From Nonomuraea dietziae (GTDB lineage: Bacteria; Actinomycetota; Actinomycetes; Streptosporangiales; Streptosporangiaceae): 64,000 nucleotides of DNA. The translations under genes and the position numbers were made by a program. Below, in pieces: positions 43,030-51,431 of the stretch. The first letter of the stretch is position 1; every line of letters starts with the position of its first letter. The notes under the pieces were generated by a model. The model saw nothing but the letters and a program-made list of their open reading frames with translations, was not told the DNA's origin and did no database searches. The DNA is taken from positions 496,001 through 560,000 of the forward strand of contig NZ_JACIBV010000001.1 of NCBI RefSeq assembly GCF_014195505.1, in the 5' to 3' direction.

Positions 43030-43747
43030 GGACGAGATCCGCCGGCTCATGGCGGACGAGACCGCAGGGCTGCAGGCCGCGTCCGACCTGGCGGAGCGGG
43101 TGGTGCGCTCCTCCCGGGTCAAGAGGAGAAGGACCTGGACCGCCGCGGTGGCCGCGTCCGTGGCCGTCGTGGCCGCCACGCCCGTCGCTTACCTGACCGT
43201 CGGCTCGGTGGCCACGACCGGGGCGCAGGTCACGGCCTCCGTGGCGCCGGAGCCACCCCCGATCGACGACGTCCCGGCCCTGCCGTCCGACCCGCCGGAC
43301 TTCGGGGACCTGGGTGACGGGAAGGAGTTCGGGCACGTCAAGGTGGGTTACCTGCCCGAACGGCTGCGGTGGTCGCACTGGTCGGTGGACTACGGCGACA
43401 CGTACTCGACCTCGTACGACTACAAGGGCGACAAGGACGGCTTCTACTGCGTCCAGATCTACATGTACGAGGAGGCGGCCGTCCAGGAGGTCGTCGACCG
43501 GATCCAGGGGTATCGCGACGAGGGCGACGGCGAGGAGGTGACCATCGGCGATCGAACGGGCTACCTGGTCGTGCAGCACGTCGGTGAGGACGGTATGAAG
43601 GGAACCCCGACGCTCTTCCTCAGAATGGGCGAGAAGCAGTGGGCCGAGATCATGTTCAGCCCCACCTACGCCAAGGAGTTCTCCGGCCCCGAGGCCGTCA
43701 CCGCCGAGCTGAAGAAGATCGCGGAGGGGCTCACCTCCACTGTCTGA
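43016..43747 (+). CDS. Membrane-anchored partner of the SigE-family sigma factor
   Basis: A 243-aa protein: cytoplasmic head of about 40 residues (LEDEIRRLMADETAGL, SDLAERVVRSSRVKRRR), one membrane span (TWTAAVAASVAVVAATPVAY), an acidic Pro-rich linker, and an extracellular domain with Tyr-rich YGDTYSTSYDYKGDKDGFYC. The layout matches anti-sigma or sensor partners of SigE-family factors, but the zinc HxxxCxxC motif is absent. ATG 43016 overlaps the sigma stop; ATG 43022 is an alternative. Confidence 0.8.
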   Translation: MPMLEDEIRRLMADETAGLQAASDLAERVVRSSRVKRRRTWTAAVAASVAVVAATPVAYLTVGSVATTGAQVTASVAPEPPPIDDVPALPSDPPDFGDLGDGKEFGHVKVGYLPERLRWSHWSVDYGDTYSTSYDYKGDKDGFYCVQIYMYEEAAVQEVVDRIQGYRDEGDGEEVTIGDRTGYLVVQHVGEDGMKGTPTLFLRMGEKQWAEIMFSPTYAKEFSGPEAVTAELKKIAEGLTSTV

Positions 43748-43824
43748 TCCTGGCGACGGGGCGCGGGGCTGCTCATCGGATCCGCGGTCGGCTGGTCGGC
43801 CGGGGCCGCGGACATCCTGACAAT

Positions 43825-43866
43825 CGAGAAGCCCCGAGCAGGTCGTCCCTGTTCAGGGGCTTCTCG
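43825..43866. terminator. Bidirectional terminator hairpin
   Basis: Arms CGAGAAGCCCC (43825-43835) and GGGGCTTCTCG (43856-43866) pair perfectly over 11 bases, with a 20-base loop. It lies between two convergent genes. Confidence 0.75.
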
Positions 43867-43885
43867 ACAGAGCCCGCTCGGGTTC

Positions 43886-44833
43886 TCAGAGCTTGCCGAG
43901 GCCTCGGGCCAGGATGGTGGCGGTCTTCGCGATGGTCGTGTTGTCAGTGGCGAGGCCGGGAGTGCGGTTGGTGTAGATCGCCATGATGAGAGGAGCGGCT
44001 CCCTTCTCGGGCCAGATGACGGCGATGTCGTTGCCGCCGCCGAACCCGTCGGAGTTGGTGCCGGTCTTGTCGCCGATCGTCCAGGTCTTGGGCAGGCCGG
44101 CCCGGATGCGCGCGGCGCCGGTCTTGCTGGCGAGCAGCCAGGCGATGAGCTGCTCGCGGTCCTTGGCGTGCAGCGCCTGGCCCGTCGTGAGCACGCGCAG
44201 GTCGCCGCCGATGGCTGCGGGGGTGGTGGTGTCGCGCTTCTCCTTCGGGGTCCAGTCGTTGAGCTGGGGGTGCCAGCGGTCCATCCGGGAGATCGGGTCC
44301 TTCAGCGTACGGAAGTACCTCGTCAGGCGCGCGGGCCCGCCGATCTCCTTCAGCAGCAGGTTGGACGCGGTGCCGTCGCTCATGGTGACGGCCGCCTCGC
44401 ACAGCTGGGCGACGGTCAGGCCGTCCTCGAGGTGCTTCTCGGTGACCGGCGAGCCGGGCGTCATCTCGGCGGCCGTCCACTTGACGAGCCTGCCCAACAG
44501 GCCGGGCTCGGACGTGCGCGCCTTGTGCAGCACGGCCGCGCAGAGGGGCGCCTTGAAGGTGGACAGCATCGGGAAGCGCTCGCCCGCCCGGTAGGCCACC
44601 GTCCTGCCGGTGGCCGTGTCCATCGCGTACGCGCCGATGCGGCCCTTGAAGGACGCCTCCAGCTCGCGCAGCTCCTTCTTGACGTGGGCTTCTCCGGCAA
44701 CCGCCCCGGGCGCCGTCACCACCGTCGCGGCGGAGGCAGGGCCCGCGCCGAGGACGCCACCGGACAGGAGGGAGCTCAGCAGGGCCGTCGCGGACAGCGC
44801 GGCACCGAGCCGGCGGGCACGGGAGTCTCGCAT
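43886..44833 (-). CDS. Class A beta-lactamase-like protein with Glu166 replaced by His
   Basis: A 315-aa exported protein with signal peptide and class A fold: catalytic STFK (Ser91-Lys94), SDG (152-154, as in BlaC of M. tuberculosis), and KTG (256-258). The omega loop reads RMDRWHPQLNDW where class A enzymes have RWEPELN; His188 takes the place of the general base Glu166 and Gln190 of Glu168. The CAC codon is clear in the DNA (complement of 44270-44272 region). Without Glu166 acyl-enzyme hydrolysis should fail, so it may be a penicillin-binding sensor, a slow esterase or a divergent hydrolase. DTTTPAAIGG and the lengths are otherwise canonical. A perfect operator-like palindrome precedes the gene. 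Confidence 0.85.
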   Translation of the reverse strand: MRDSRARRLGAALSATALLSSLLSGGVLGAGPASAATVVTAPGAVAGEAHVKKELRELEASFKGRIGAYAMDTATGRTVAYRAGERFPMLSTFKAPLCAAVLHKARTSEPGLLGRLVKWTAAEMTPGSPVTEKHLEDGLTVAQLCEAAVTMSDGTASNLLLKEIGGPARLTRYFRTLKDPISRMDRWHPQLNDWTPKEKRDTTTPAAIGGDLRVLTTGQALHAKDREQLIAWLLASKTGAARIRAGLPKTWTIGDKTGTNSDGFGGGNDIAVIWPEKGAAPLIMAIYTNRTPGLATDNTTIAKTATILARGLGKL

Positions 44834-44876
44834 GTCAGATCCTCGCTCGTCGTCTGTCAGAGAGCAGGAGCCAAGC

Positions 44877-44897
44877 AGACACGATCACATCGTGTCT
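44877..44897. promoter_or_regulatory. Operator-like palindrome before the beta-lactamase-like gene
   Basis: AGACACGAT-CAC-ATCGTGTCT has perfect nine-base arms. It sits 44 bases upstream of the start, next to a TATTAG -10-like element on the minus strand. No BlaI or other regulator gene lies beside it, so its binder is coded elsewhere. Confidence 0.6.
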
Positions 44898-45120
44898 AAT
44901 AGCGAGATCGGCAGGCCATCGATAGCGGTTTGCGTATGAGTCCTCGTCACAGGACCTACGCGGCAGGCGGGAGGTGCGGCGACGGGTCGCGGCGCTGGTC
45001 GATGATGGATCGCGTCTCGACGAGCGGGGGGTGGCGGGGGTGACGCCCAGTTCGGCGGCATCGTCGGCGGTGGTGCGGGCGGAAAGGACGGACGAGCCGA
45101 GAGTGGGGCATCTCCACGAG

Positions 45121-46527
45121 TCAGCGACGGCGTAGCCGTACGGCGTTGAAGAGTCGTGCGGCCACCACCGCCGTGCAGGCGATCGCGGCGGCCACCAGCC
45201 ACATCATGAAGGTCGGGTAGAGATAGGCCACCTGAACCCACATGATGTCACTGCCCCTGGCGAGCACGCGGAAGATCGGGGTGACCGCGGCGCACAGCGC
45301 CACCGGCGCCAGATACGGCAGCAGCCGCCACCGCTGCCATCCCGTACGGCGGGCGGACCACCGCCGCGAGCGGGCCACGCCACGCACGGCCAGCCCGACG
45401 GTCGCCAGGGTCAGCAGCACGAACACCAGGTCGGTCACCAGCGTGGGCGGCAGGGAGGGGATCTCGGGCCTGCCTCCCTCGATCAGGTCGACGATGCCGT
45501 CCATGAGCGCGTCGGCGTCGGCGAAGGCCATGCCCGTGTTGGCCATGACCGCGACGCCGTACCCGGACTCCGGCATGAGCAGTTGATAGGCCGTCGAGGT
45601 GAAGAGATCGCCGCCGTGTTCGATGACAGGCGTGCCGCGCTCGGTCCTGCCGATCGACCACCCGAGCGCGTACGTGTCGTCCTGTTGGGAGGGCGTGCGC
45701 ATCTCCTTGAGGCTCGCAGGGGAGAGGCTGCCGTCCTGCTGCGCGATCAGCCAGCGGGCCATGTCGTTGGCCGTGCTGAGGACTCCGCCCGAGCCGTTGC
45801 CGAACCCGGTGGGCTCCGGCAGGGCGACCGCCTGGCCGAGGACGTACAGGTGGCCGCGGGCGCTGCCGGGCAGGTCCCTGTCGGTGTCGACGGTGGTGCT
45901 GTGGCGCATGCCGAGCGGCGCGAACACCTGTGATCGCAGGTGGGCCGCGAACGGCCGTCCGCTCACCACTTCGACCAGCCGCGCGGCGACCTGGTAGTTG
46001 GTGTTGTGGTAGCTGAAGGCGGTGCCCGGCTCCGAGGCGAGCTTCGCCGTCCTGAGCCGCGCCACGGCGCCTTCGAGGGTGCGGGGCTGCGGCAGGCTCT
46101 TCTCGCGGAAGGTCGAGTCGGCCATGCCTGAGGTCTGGTTGAGCAGTTGCCGTACGGTGATCGTGGCCGCTCTGGGGTCCGCCATCGTGAACTCGGGCAG
46201 GTAGCCGCGCACCGGCCTGTCGAGTTCGACCTTGCCCTGCTCCACCAGCCGCATGACGGCGAGGGAGGTCATGGACTTGCTGACCGACGCGACGGCCATG
46301 ACGGTGTCGGCCGTCACGGGGTCGCCGGCGGCGGTTCGGCCGTACCCGGCGGCGTGGACCACCTCCGTCCCCTTGGTGATCGCGACCGCGGCCCCGGGCA
46401 ACCCCGTCGCTTCACGATATTGCGCGACGAACTCGTCCACTGCCGCGGGCGTGATGCCGGGTGGCGGGAGATGGGCGGAGGCGGGGAGAAGTGCCAGACA
46501 GAGGGCGGTGAAGGTATTTCTCAGCAC
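45121..46527 (-). CDS. Class C-like serine hydrolase with C-terminal membrane spans
   Basis: A 468-aa protein with signal peptide, then the beta-lactamase/D-Ala carboxypeptidase fold: SVSK (Ser81, Lys84), YHN (Tyr173, Asn175) and HGG (304-306). A C-terminal region of about 120 residues has three membrane spans and a basic RLFNAVRLRRR end, holding the catalytic domain outside the membrane. Such proteins are esterases or peptidases of the cell wall more often than true beta-lactamases. About 290 bases separate it from the class A-like gene; the gap (44898-45120) holds no gene. Confidence 0.88.
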   Translation of the reverse strand: MLRNTFTALCLALLPASAHLPPPGITPAAVDEFVAQYREATGLPGAAVAITKGTEVVHAAGYGRTAAGDPVTADTVMAVASVSKSMTSLAVMRLVEQGKVELDRPVRGYLPEFTMADPRAATITVRQLLNQTSGMADSTFREKSLPQPRTLEGAVARLRTAKLASEPGTAFSYHNTNYQVAARLVEVVSGRPFAAHLRSQVFAPLGMRHSTTVDTDRDLPGSARGHLYVLGQAVALPEPTGFGNGSGGVLSTANDMARWLIAQQDGSLSPASLKEMRTPSQQDDTYALGWSIGRTERGTPVIEHGGDLFTSTAYQLLMPESGYGVAVMANTGMAFADADALMDGIVDLIEGGRPEIPSLPPTLVTDLVFVLLTLATVGLAVRGVARSRRWSARRTGWQRWRLLPYLAPVALCAAVTPIFRVLARGSDIMWVQVAYLYPTFMMWLVAAAIACTAVVAARLFNAVRLRRR

Positions 46528-46667
46528 CTTTCGACGCTATTGACGCCACCTGGCCCGCGACCATTGCGGAACTCCCGTGAGTTTCTTACGGGTAGCCGCC
46601 ACTCCTGATCGACACCCGCGGTTCACCCCCCCGCCCGGCACCCCCCTGATCTGGAACGCTCTTGCGG

Positions 46668-47591
46668 TCAGTCGGTGGGACGGCGGGCCTGGTTCGCCTC
46701 ACGGAGGACCGCCCAGGCGTCCGCCACGGGGCCGACGTGCCCGAGCTTGTCGGGGTTGATCACCGTGCGGATCGTCTGGATCCGCCCGTCGAGGATGTCG
46801 AGCGTCCAGGTGTTGAGGACCTTGCCGTCCCGATCGCGGAAGATCGCGCCCGGCTGGCCGTTCACCTCGTGCGGCTCCACGACGCCGCCGATCCGCGCGA
46901 ACGGCGGGACGATCGCGGCGAGCACCCGGGCCACGTTCTCGGCGCCGAAGATGCCCGTGCCCCACTGGGGGGCCTTGCCGCCGCTGTCGCTGACCATGTG
47001 AACGTCTGCGGCCAGGAGCTCACGCAGCCCGGCGACCTCCCCTTCCCTGAAGGCGTCGAAGAAGCGCCCGGCGAGTTCCTCGCGCTCGCGCCGGTCGGCC
47101 TCGAACCGGGGCCTGCCCTCGTCCATGTGGCGGCGCGCCCGCACCGCCAGCTGGCGGCAGGCCGCCTCCGACCGGTCCACCGCCGAGGCGATCTCCAGGA
47201 AGCCGAACCCGAACACCTCCCGCAGCACGAAGACCGCCCGCTCCAGCGGGCTGAGCCGCTCGAGCAGCAACAGGGCCGCCATCGACACCGAGTCGGCCAG
47301 CTCCGCCGACCGCTCAGGATCCTCGTAGGGGTCGGCCAGCAGCGGTTCGGGGAACCACGAACCGACATACTCCTCCCGCCGGACGCGGGCCGAGCGCAGC
47401 ACGTCGATCGAGATCCGGGTGACCGCGGCCGAGAGGAAGGCCTTGGTCGACGTGGGCTGTGTCGGCGAGGCTCCGAAACGCAGCCAGGTCTCCTGGACCG
47501 CGTCCTCGGCCTCGCTCACGCTGCCCAGAATCCGGTAGGCGATCGAGAACAGCAGCGGCCGCAGCTCCTGGAACTCCTCGGCCCTGCTCAT
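46668..47591 (-). CDS. ECF41-type sigma factor with SnoaL-like C-terminal domain
   Basis: A 307-aa sigma factor: region 2 LLFSIAYRILGSVSEAEDAV, linker with GSWFPEPLL (the ECF41 WLPEP motif), region 4 LSPLERAVFVLREVFGFGFL, and a SnoaL-like tail with SDSGGKAPQWG (ECF41 DGGGK) and NPDKL near the end. In known ECF41 factors the tail controls activity in place of an anti-sigma factor. It is co-translated with the upstream NAD-dependent epimerase (ATGA overlap), the usual ECF41 arrangement with an oxidoreductase. Confidence 0.9.
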   Translation of the reverse strand: MSRAEEFQELRPLLFSIAYRILGSVSEAEDAVQETWLRFGASPTQPTSTKAFLSAAVTRISIDVLRSARVRREEYVGSWFPEPLLADPYEDPERSAELADSVSMAALLLLERLSPLERAVFVLREVFGFGFLEIASAVDRSEAACRQLAVRARRHMDEGRPRFEADRREREELAGRFFDAFREGEVAGLRELLAADVHMVSDSGGKAPQWGTGIFGAENVARVLAAIVPPFARIGGVVEPHEVNGQPGAIFRDRDGKVLNTWTLDILDGRIQTIRTVINPDKLGHVGPVADAWAVLREANQARRPTD

Positions 47592-48520
47592 GCCAACTCC
47601 TCCTTGAAGCCTTGACGCCAGGAGGGGTGGCGCAGCTTCCAGCCGAGCTCCCGTTTGGCCTTGGCGTTGGAGAAGCCGCGCCCCTCGGTCATCATCGTCA
47701 CCGCCACTTCCCCCGCCAGCGGCCGGGCCAGCCAGGTGGGGACCCGCATCGGCCGCTTCGCTCCCGCGCACGCGGCAAGATGGGGCAGCCACTCGACGGC
47801 CGGGGCCGGTTCGTCGTCGACGATGTTGAACACCCCCCGCGCCTGCTGCTCCACAGCCAGGACGGTAGCGCTCGCCGCGTCGTCCAGATGCACCCACGAG
47901 CAGTGGCCGGCGCCGCCTCCCACCACAGGGAACTGCCGCTTGCGCACGGGCTCGACCAGGTCGTCGGTGGCGCCGGGCCCGTAGAACCAGCCGTATCGCA
48001 GGACCGCGCCGCCGGCCTTGACGACCACGTCCTCGACGTGGCCGAGAGCCCTCATCCCCGGCTCCGCCGGCGTCCCCTTCATGGGGTCCACCGGGTCCTG
48101 CTCGGTCTTCACCCAGCCGCCTTCACGGATGCCGTTCCAAGCGGCGTAGCCCTGCGCGACGAAATGGGTCGTGCCGCTCGCCTCCGCGGCGGCCAGCAGG
48201 TGGTCCGTCCCTTCGGTGCGCAGCCGGTTGGTGCCGGCGAACCACCGATCCATGTGCTTCATGTCGGGCTTGCCTGCGTGCGCCGTGGAGATCGCGGTCA
48301 TCTGGTGCACGATCACCTCCGGCCGGGCCTTGGCCACCGCCTCGCCCACCGACACCGCATCCAGCCCGTCCATCACGACCGCCTCGGCGCCCAGCTGCTC
48401 CAGCAGACCCAGCTTGGACGCGCTCGTCGTGGTAGCCGTCACTCGGTGACCCCTGGCCACCAGCTGCGGCACCAGCCGCCGCCCCAGCACCCCGGTCCCA
48501 CCGGCCACGAACACCCGCAT
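47588..48520 (-). CDS. NAD-dependent epimerase/dehydratase-like protein
   Basis: A 310-aa extended-SDR protein with Rossmann motif VFVAGGTGVLGRRLVPQLVA, active-site region FVAQGYAAWNG, and SWVHLDDAA followed by FNIVDDEP. ATG 48520 is chosen with AAGGTG seven bases upstream; ATG 48526 is in frame. It is coupled to the ECF41 sigma gene, and in such pairs the enzyme is usually a target of the sigma factor. An operator-like GAGACGAGAC site lies 31-53 bases upstream. Confidence 0.88.
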   Translation of the reverse strand: MRVFVAGGTGVLGRRLVPQLVARGHRVTATTTSASKLGLLEQLGAEAVVMDGLDAVSVGEAVAKARPEVIVHQMTAISTAHAGKPDMKHMDRWFAGTNRLRTEGTDHLLAAAEASGTTHFVAQGYAAWNGIREGGWVKTEQDPVDPMKGTPAEPGMRALGHVEDVVVKAGGAVLRYGWFYGPGATDDLVEPVRKRQFPVVGGGAGHCSWVHLDDAASATVLAVEQQARGVFNIVDDEPAPAVEWLPHLAACAGAKRPMRVPTWLARPLAGEVAVTMMTEGRGFSNAKAKRELGWKLRHPSWRQGFKEELA

Positions 48521-48550
48521 GACCATCACCTTCCCTCATCCCACCATCTG

Positions 48551-48573
48551 TTCGAAGCCCGAGACGAGACGGC
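48551..48573. promoter_or_regulatory. GAGACGAGAC operator, site A (epimerase-ECF41 operon)
   Basis: A 23-base element with core CCCGAGACGAGACGGC lies upstream of the epimerase start. It differs at three positions from site B at 49450-49472 and shares its half-site with the palindrome at 50311, beside the TetR gene. Confidence 0.5.
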
Positions 48574-48635
48574 GCCCGCCGAGGGCCTCACCGAGGCCGT
48601 CCACACCGTCCGCCTGCGGCGGTCCGGGGCCACCA

Positions 48636-49403
48636 TCACCAGGGCACAGGGCCGCCCTCGCTGAAGAACCCGGCGGTCGGCCCGTCCGCGCCGAGCGTTG
48701 CCAGGCGCACCACGACTGCGGCGCCCTGCGCGGGGGTGAGGTGCCCGCTGTGGTTGTTGCTGTCCGTGTCGACGAAGCCGGGGGCGACGGCGTTGACCAG
48801 GATGCCGTCCTTCCGCAGCTCGTTGGCGTACTGCACGGTCAGCGCGGACAGCGCGGTCTTGGACGGCGTGTACGCGGCCGAGGGCAGCAGTGCGGTGAAG
48901 GGGCCGGCCGGGTCGCTGGTGAGGGTCAGCGACGCGGCGTGACTGCTGACGTTGACGATGCGCGGCGCCGGTGACCGCCGCAGCAGCGGCAGCATGGCGT
49001 TGGTCACCGCTATCACCCCGAAGACGTTGGTCTCGAACACCGCCCGGACCATGTCCAGGTCGACGGAGCTGGGGATCTGATCGTAAGCGTCTTGGGGCGA
49101 GACTTGCCCTGAGCCGGTGATGCCGGCGTTGTTGATCAGCACGTCGAGGTGGCCGAAGCGCTCCTCGACCTGCGTCGCGGCCGTCCGGGCGGTGGCCTGG
49201 TCGGTGACGTCCAGGGTGAGCGCGTGGGCGTCGCCGCCTGCCGCGCGCAGCGCCGCAGCGGCCTCCTCGCCGCGCCGCGGGTCTCTGGCGCCGATCAGGA
49301 CCGTCATGCCCAGCGCGGCGAGCTGCTCGGCAGCCGCACGGCCGATCCCCTTGTTCGCCCCGGTGATCAACGCGATCTTCTGGTGGGTGGTCTGCTCGCT
49401 CAT
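48636..49403 (-). CDS. Classical SDR oxidoreductase
   Basis: A 255-aa short-chain dehydrogenase: cofactor motif ITGANKGIGRAAAEQL, NNAG, catalytic Ser in IVNVSSHAA, and YTPSK for the Tyr-Lys pair. AAGGAACC precedes the ATG. It has its own GAGACGAGAC-type site about 50 bases upstream. The C-terminal SEGGPVPW resembles a carbonyl reductase/SDR subgroup common in actinomycetes. Substrate unknown. Confidence 0.9.
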   Translation of the reverse strand: MSEQTTHQKIALITGANKGIGRAAAEQLAALGMTVLIGARDPRRGEEAAAALRAAGGDAHALTLDVTDQATARTAATQVEERFGHLDVLINNAGITGSGQVSPQDAYDQIPSSVDLDMVRAVFETNVFGVIAVTNAMLPLLRRSPAPRIVNVSSHAASLTLTSDPAGPFTALLPSAAYTPSKTALSALTVQYANELRKDGILVNAVAPGFVDTDSNNHSGHLTPAQGAAVVVRLATLGADGPTAGFFSEGGPVPW

Positions 49404-49449
49404 GCGCGGTTCCTTGCTGTCGGATGATGTGTTCTTGTCAGGGCCTGTC

Positions 49450-49472
49450 TTCGAGACCCGAGACGAGACAGC
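49450..49472. promoter_or_regulatory. GAGACGAGAC operator, site B (SDR gene)
   Basis: An element with core CCCGAGACGAGACAGC lies 47-69 bases upstream of the SDR start and differs from site A at three positions of 23. The rest of the intergenic 49473-49623 shows no gene. Confidence 0.5.
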
Positions 49473-49623
49473 CCAGCCACCTGTGACATGCCGACAGAAA
49501 AAGTTTGTGGTGGCGCAGCCTGCCGGTGGAAATGATCAAGGCAGGCTTCGAAGCGCCGGCACCTGAGCCCAGGTCCGGCGTGGGAGAGACGCGAAGGAAC
49601 TCAGGGGATGTCGTGCGCGTGCC

Positions 49624-50235
49624 TCAGCTACGCGGGCGCAGACCGTGGAGTGCGGTCTCGACGATGCTGTCGGCGTAGCCGGGGGTGAGCTCTCCGCTGC
49701 GCTGGAGCCATCGGTTGAGCAGCGGTCCCCACAGCAGGTCGACCGCCACGTCGAGGTCGAGGTCCTCGGCCAGCTGCCCGGCCCGCTGCGCGCTGCGCAG
49801 GCGTTGTCTCTTCAGTTCTCTCATCGGGCCGTCCAGCCGTTCCGCGTAGAGAGCGGCGAGCGCCGGATCATGCGTGATCTCCGTGTTCAGGGCGCGCATC
49901 GCCTCGTCGTAGCGCGCATCGTTGAGTTCTTCGATCGTGGCCCGGAGTACCGCCTTCAGGTCCGCTTCCAGATCACCGGTGTCGGGCAGGCCAGCCCCTT
50001 CGCCGTCCGGTTGCTCGCTGAGCATGAGGAAGGCATCGAAGAGGACCGCCCCCTTGGAGGGCCACCAACGGTAGATCGTCTGCTTGCCGACGCCGGCTCG
50101 GGCCGCGATGCCCTCGATGCTCAGCTTGGCGTATCCCACCTCCTGCACCAGCTCGAACGCCGCGGCGAGGATGGCCCGGTGGGAGGCCTCGTTCCGGCGG
50201 GCCGAGCCGGAGAGGGCCTTGCGCTGTGTCGTCAT
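49624..50235 (-). CDS. TetR family regulator of the SDR cluster
   Basis: A 203-aa regulator with AILAAAFELVQEVGYAKLSI, then EGIAARAGVGKQTIYRWWPS, a TetR_C_11-like helix-turn-helix with the KxxIYRWW signature. A -10-like TAGGTT ends seven bases upstream of the ATG, so the message is likely leaderless. It faces the SDR gene at 50368 across two operators (50264-50276 and 50311-50334) and, by motif, may also control the two minus-strand units at 48520 and 49403. Confidence 0.88.
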   Translation of the reverse strand: MTTQRKALSGSARRNEASHRAILAAAFELVQEVGYAKLSIEGIAARAGVGKQTIYRWWPSKGAVLFDAFLMLSEQPDGEGAGLPDTGDLEADLKAVLRATIEELNDARYDEAMRALNTEITHDPALAALYAERLDGPMRELKRQRLRSAQRAGQLAEDLDLDVAVDLLWGPLLNRWLQRSGELTPGYADSIVETALHGLRPRS

Positions 50236-50263
50236 GCCGTCAAACCTAACAAATAACTAGACG

Positions 50264-50334
50264 AGACGGTCCGTCTTGACGCGGCAACGGGAAGGCGCTA
50301 CGGTCATGCTTCGAGACGAGACGGCTCGTCTCGA
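50264..50334. promoter_or_regulatory. TetR operators C and D between the regulator and SDR genes
   Basis: Site C, AGACGGTCCGTCT (50264-50276), is a perfect inverted repeat around one base. Site D (50311-50334) has perfect 10-base arms TCGAGACGAG and CTCGTCTCGA around ACGG. Both contain the GACGAGACGG half-site found at sites A and B. Confidence 0.75.
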
Positions 50335-50367
50335 GTCGGTGAAACGCAACCCATTGGAGTTCCGTAC

Positions 50368-51228
50368 ATGCGCACCCCGGATACCGTCTCTTCCCGCACC
50401 TGGTTCATCACGGGAGCCAGCCGCGGCCTGGGCCGTGCTTTCGCTCTCGCCGCGCTGGAGCGCGGCGACCAGGTGGCCGCCGCCGCCCGCACCATCACCC
50501 GACAGGACTTCGATGACCAGTACGGAGATCGGCTCCTTGTCCTTCCCCTGGACGTGACCGACCGCGACGCGGTGTTCACCGCCGTGAACACCGCCGTCGA
50601 GCACTTCGGCCGGCTCGACATCGTGGTGAACAATGCCGGGACCATGTCCTCAGGCATGGTCGAGGAGTTCACCGAGGCCGAGGCGCGCGCCCAACTGGAG
50701 GTCAATCTCTTCGGGGCGATGTGGGTCTGCCAGGCCGCCCTGCCGCATCTGCGCGGCCAGGGATCCGGCCACATCGTGCAGGTGTCCAGCATCGCCGCTC
50801 TGGGCGGCTTCCCGAGCACCGGGATGTACAGCGCGAGCAAGTTCGCGCTGGAGGGCATGAGCGAGGCACTGGCGATGGAGGCCGCGCCGTTCGGCGTCAA
50901 GGTCAGCATCGTCCAGCCCGGCGGCTACTGGACCGACCTGTACACCAGCATGACGACGGCGTCGCCTTTGGAGGCGTACGGCCCGCTGCGCGCCGAGCTG
51001 GAGAAGCAGTGGGCCGAGGGCTCGATCGACAGTGAGCCGCGCCTGGCCGCCGAGGCGCTGCTGAAGCTGGTCGACAGCGAAGACCCGCCGCTGCGGCTGC
51101 TGCTCGGCAGCATGGTCTACGACCTGGCCTTCGACATCTCCCGGCGGCGGATGGAGACCTGGGCCGCCTGGGAGCAGGTCAGCCGCGCCGCCGAACACGC
51201 CGTCCCCGCCCCCGGAAGCACCGGTTGA
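50368..51228 (+). CDS. Classical SDR oxidoreductase
   Basis: A 286-aa SDR: ITGASRGLGRAFALAALERG, NNAG, Ser in IVQVSSIAA, and YSASK. The C-terminal region is longer than usual and has VQPGGYWTDLYTS, as in actinobacterial oxidoreductases. It is separated from its TetR gene by two operators and is the clearest target of that repressor. It may share a transcript with the flavin hydroxylase 200 bases downstream. Confidence 0.9.
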   Translation: MRTPDTVSSRTWFITGASRGLGRAFALAALERGDQVAAAARTITRQDFDDQYGDRLLVLPLDVTDRDAVFTAVNTAVEHFGRLDIVVNNAGTMSSGMVEEFTEAEARAQLEVNLFGAMWVCQAALPHLRGQGSGHIVQVSSIAALGGFPSTGMYSASKFALEGMSEALAMEAAPFGVKVSIVQPGGYWTDLYTSMTTASPLEAYGPLRAELEKQWAEGSIDSEPRLAAEALLKLVDSEDPPLRLLLGSMVYDLAFDISRRRMETWAAWEQVSRAAEHAVPAPGSTG

Positions 51229-51431
51229 CCGGTGGACCCGAGCAGGTCCCGGGGGTGCTGCTGATGACGCGGTGGCACACGAGACCGAGGCTCGGCTGCG
51301 GCTTCTCCCATGACATGGGCCAGACTCCTGGGACCGAACGACACGATTGGAAGGCCATCGATATGCAGCATCACGTTGTTGACGATCGGGTCGCGCGCGG
51401 ACGCGACGAAAGCCTGGGAGGGGAGCGGCCG

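Noticed and set aside
46668..47897. Extended ECF41 frame starting at 47897
   Set aside because: The extra residues lie within the epimerase gene in another frame; ATG 47591 has a good ribosome site and the stop-start overlap.
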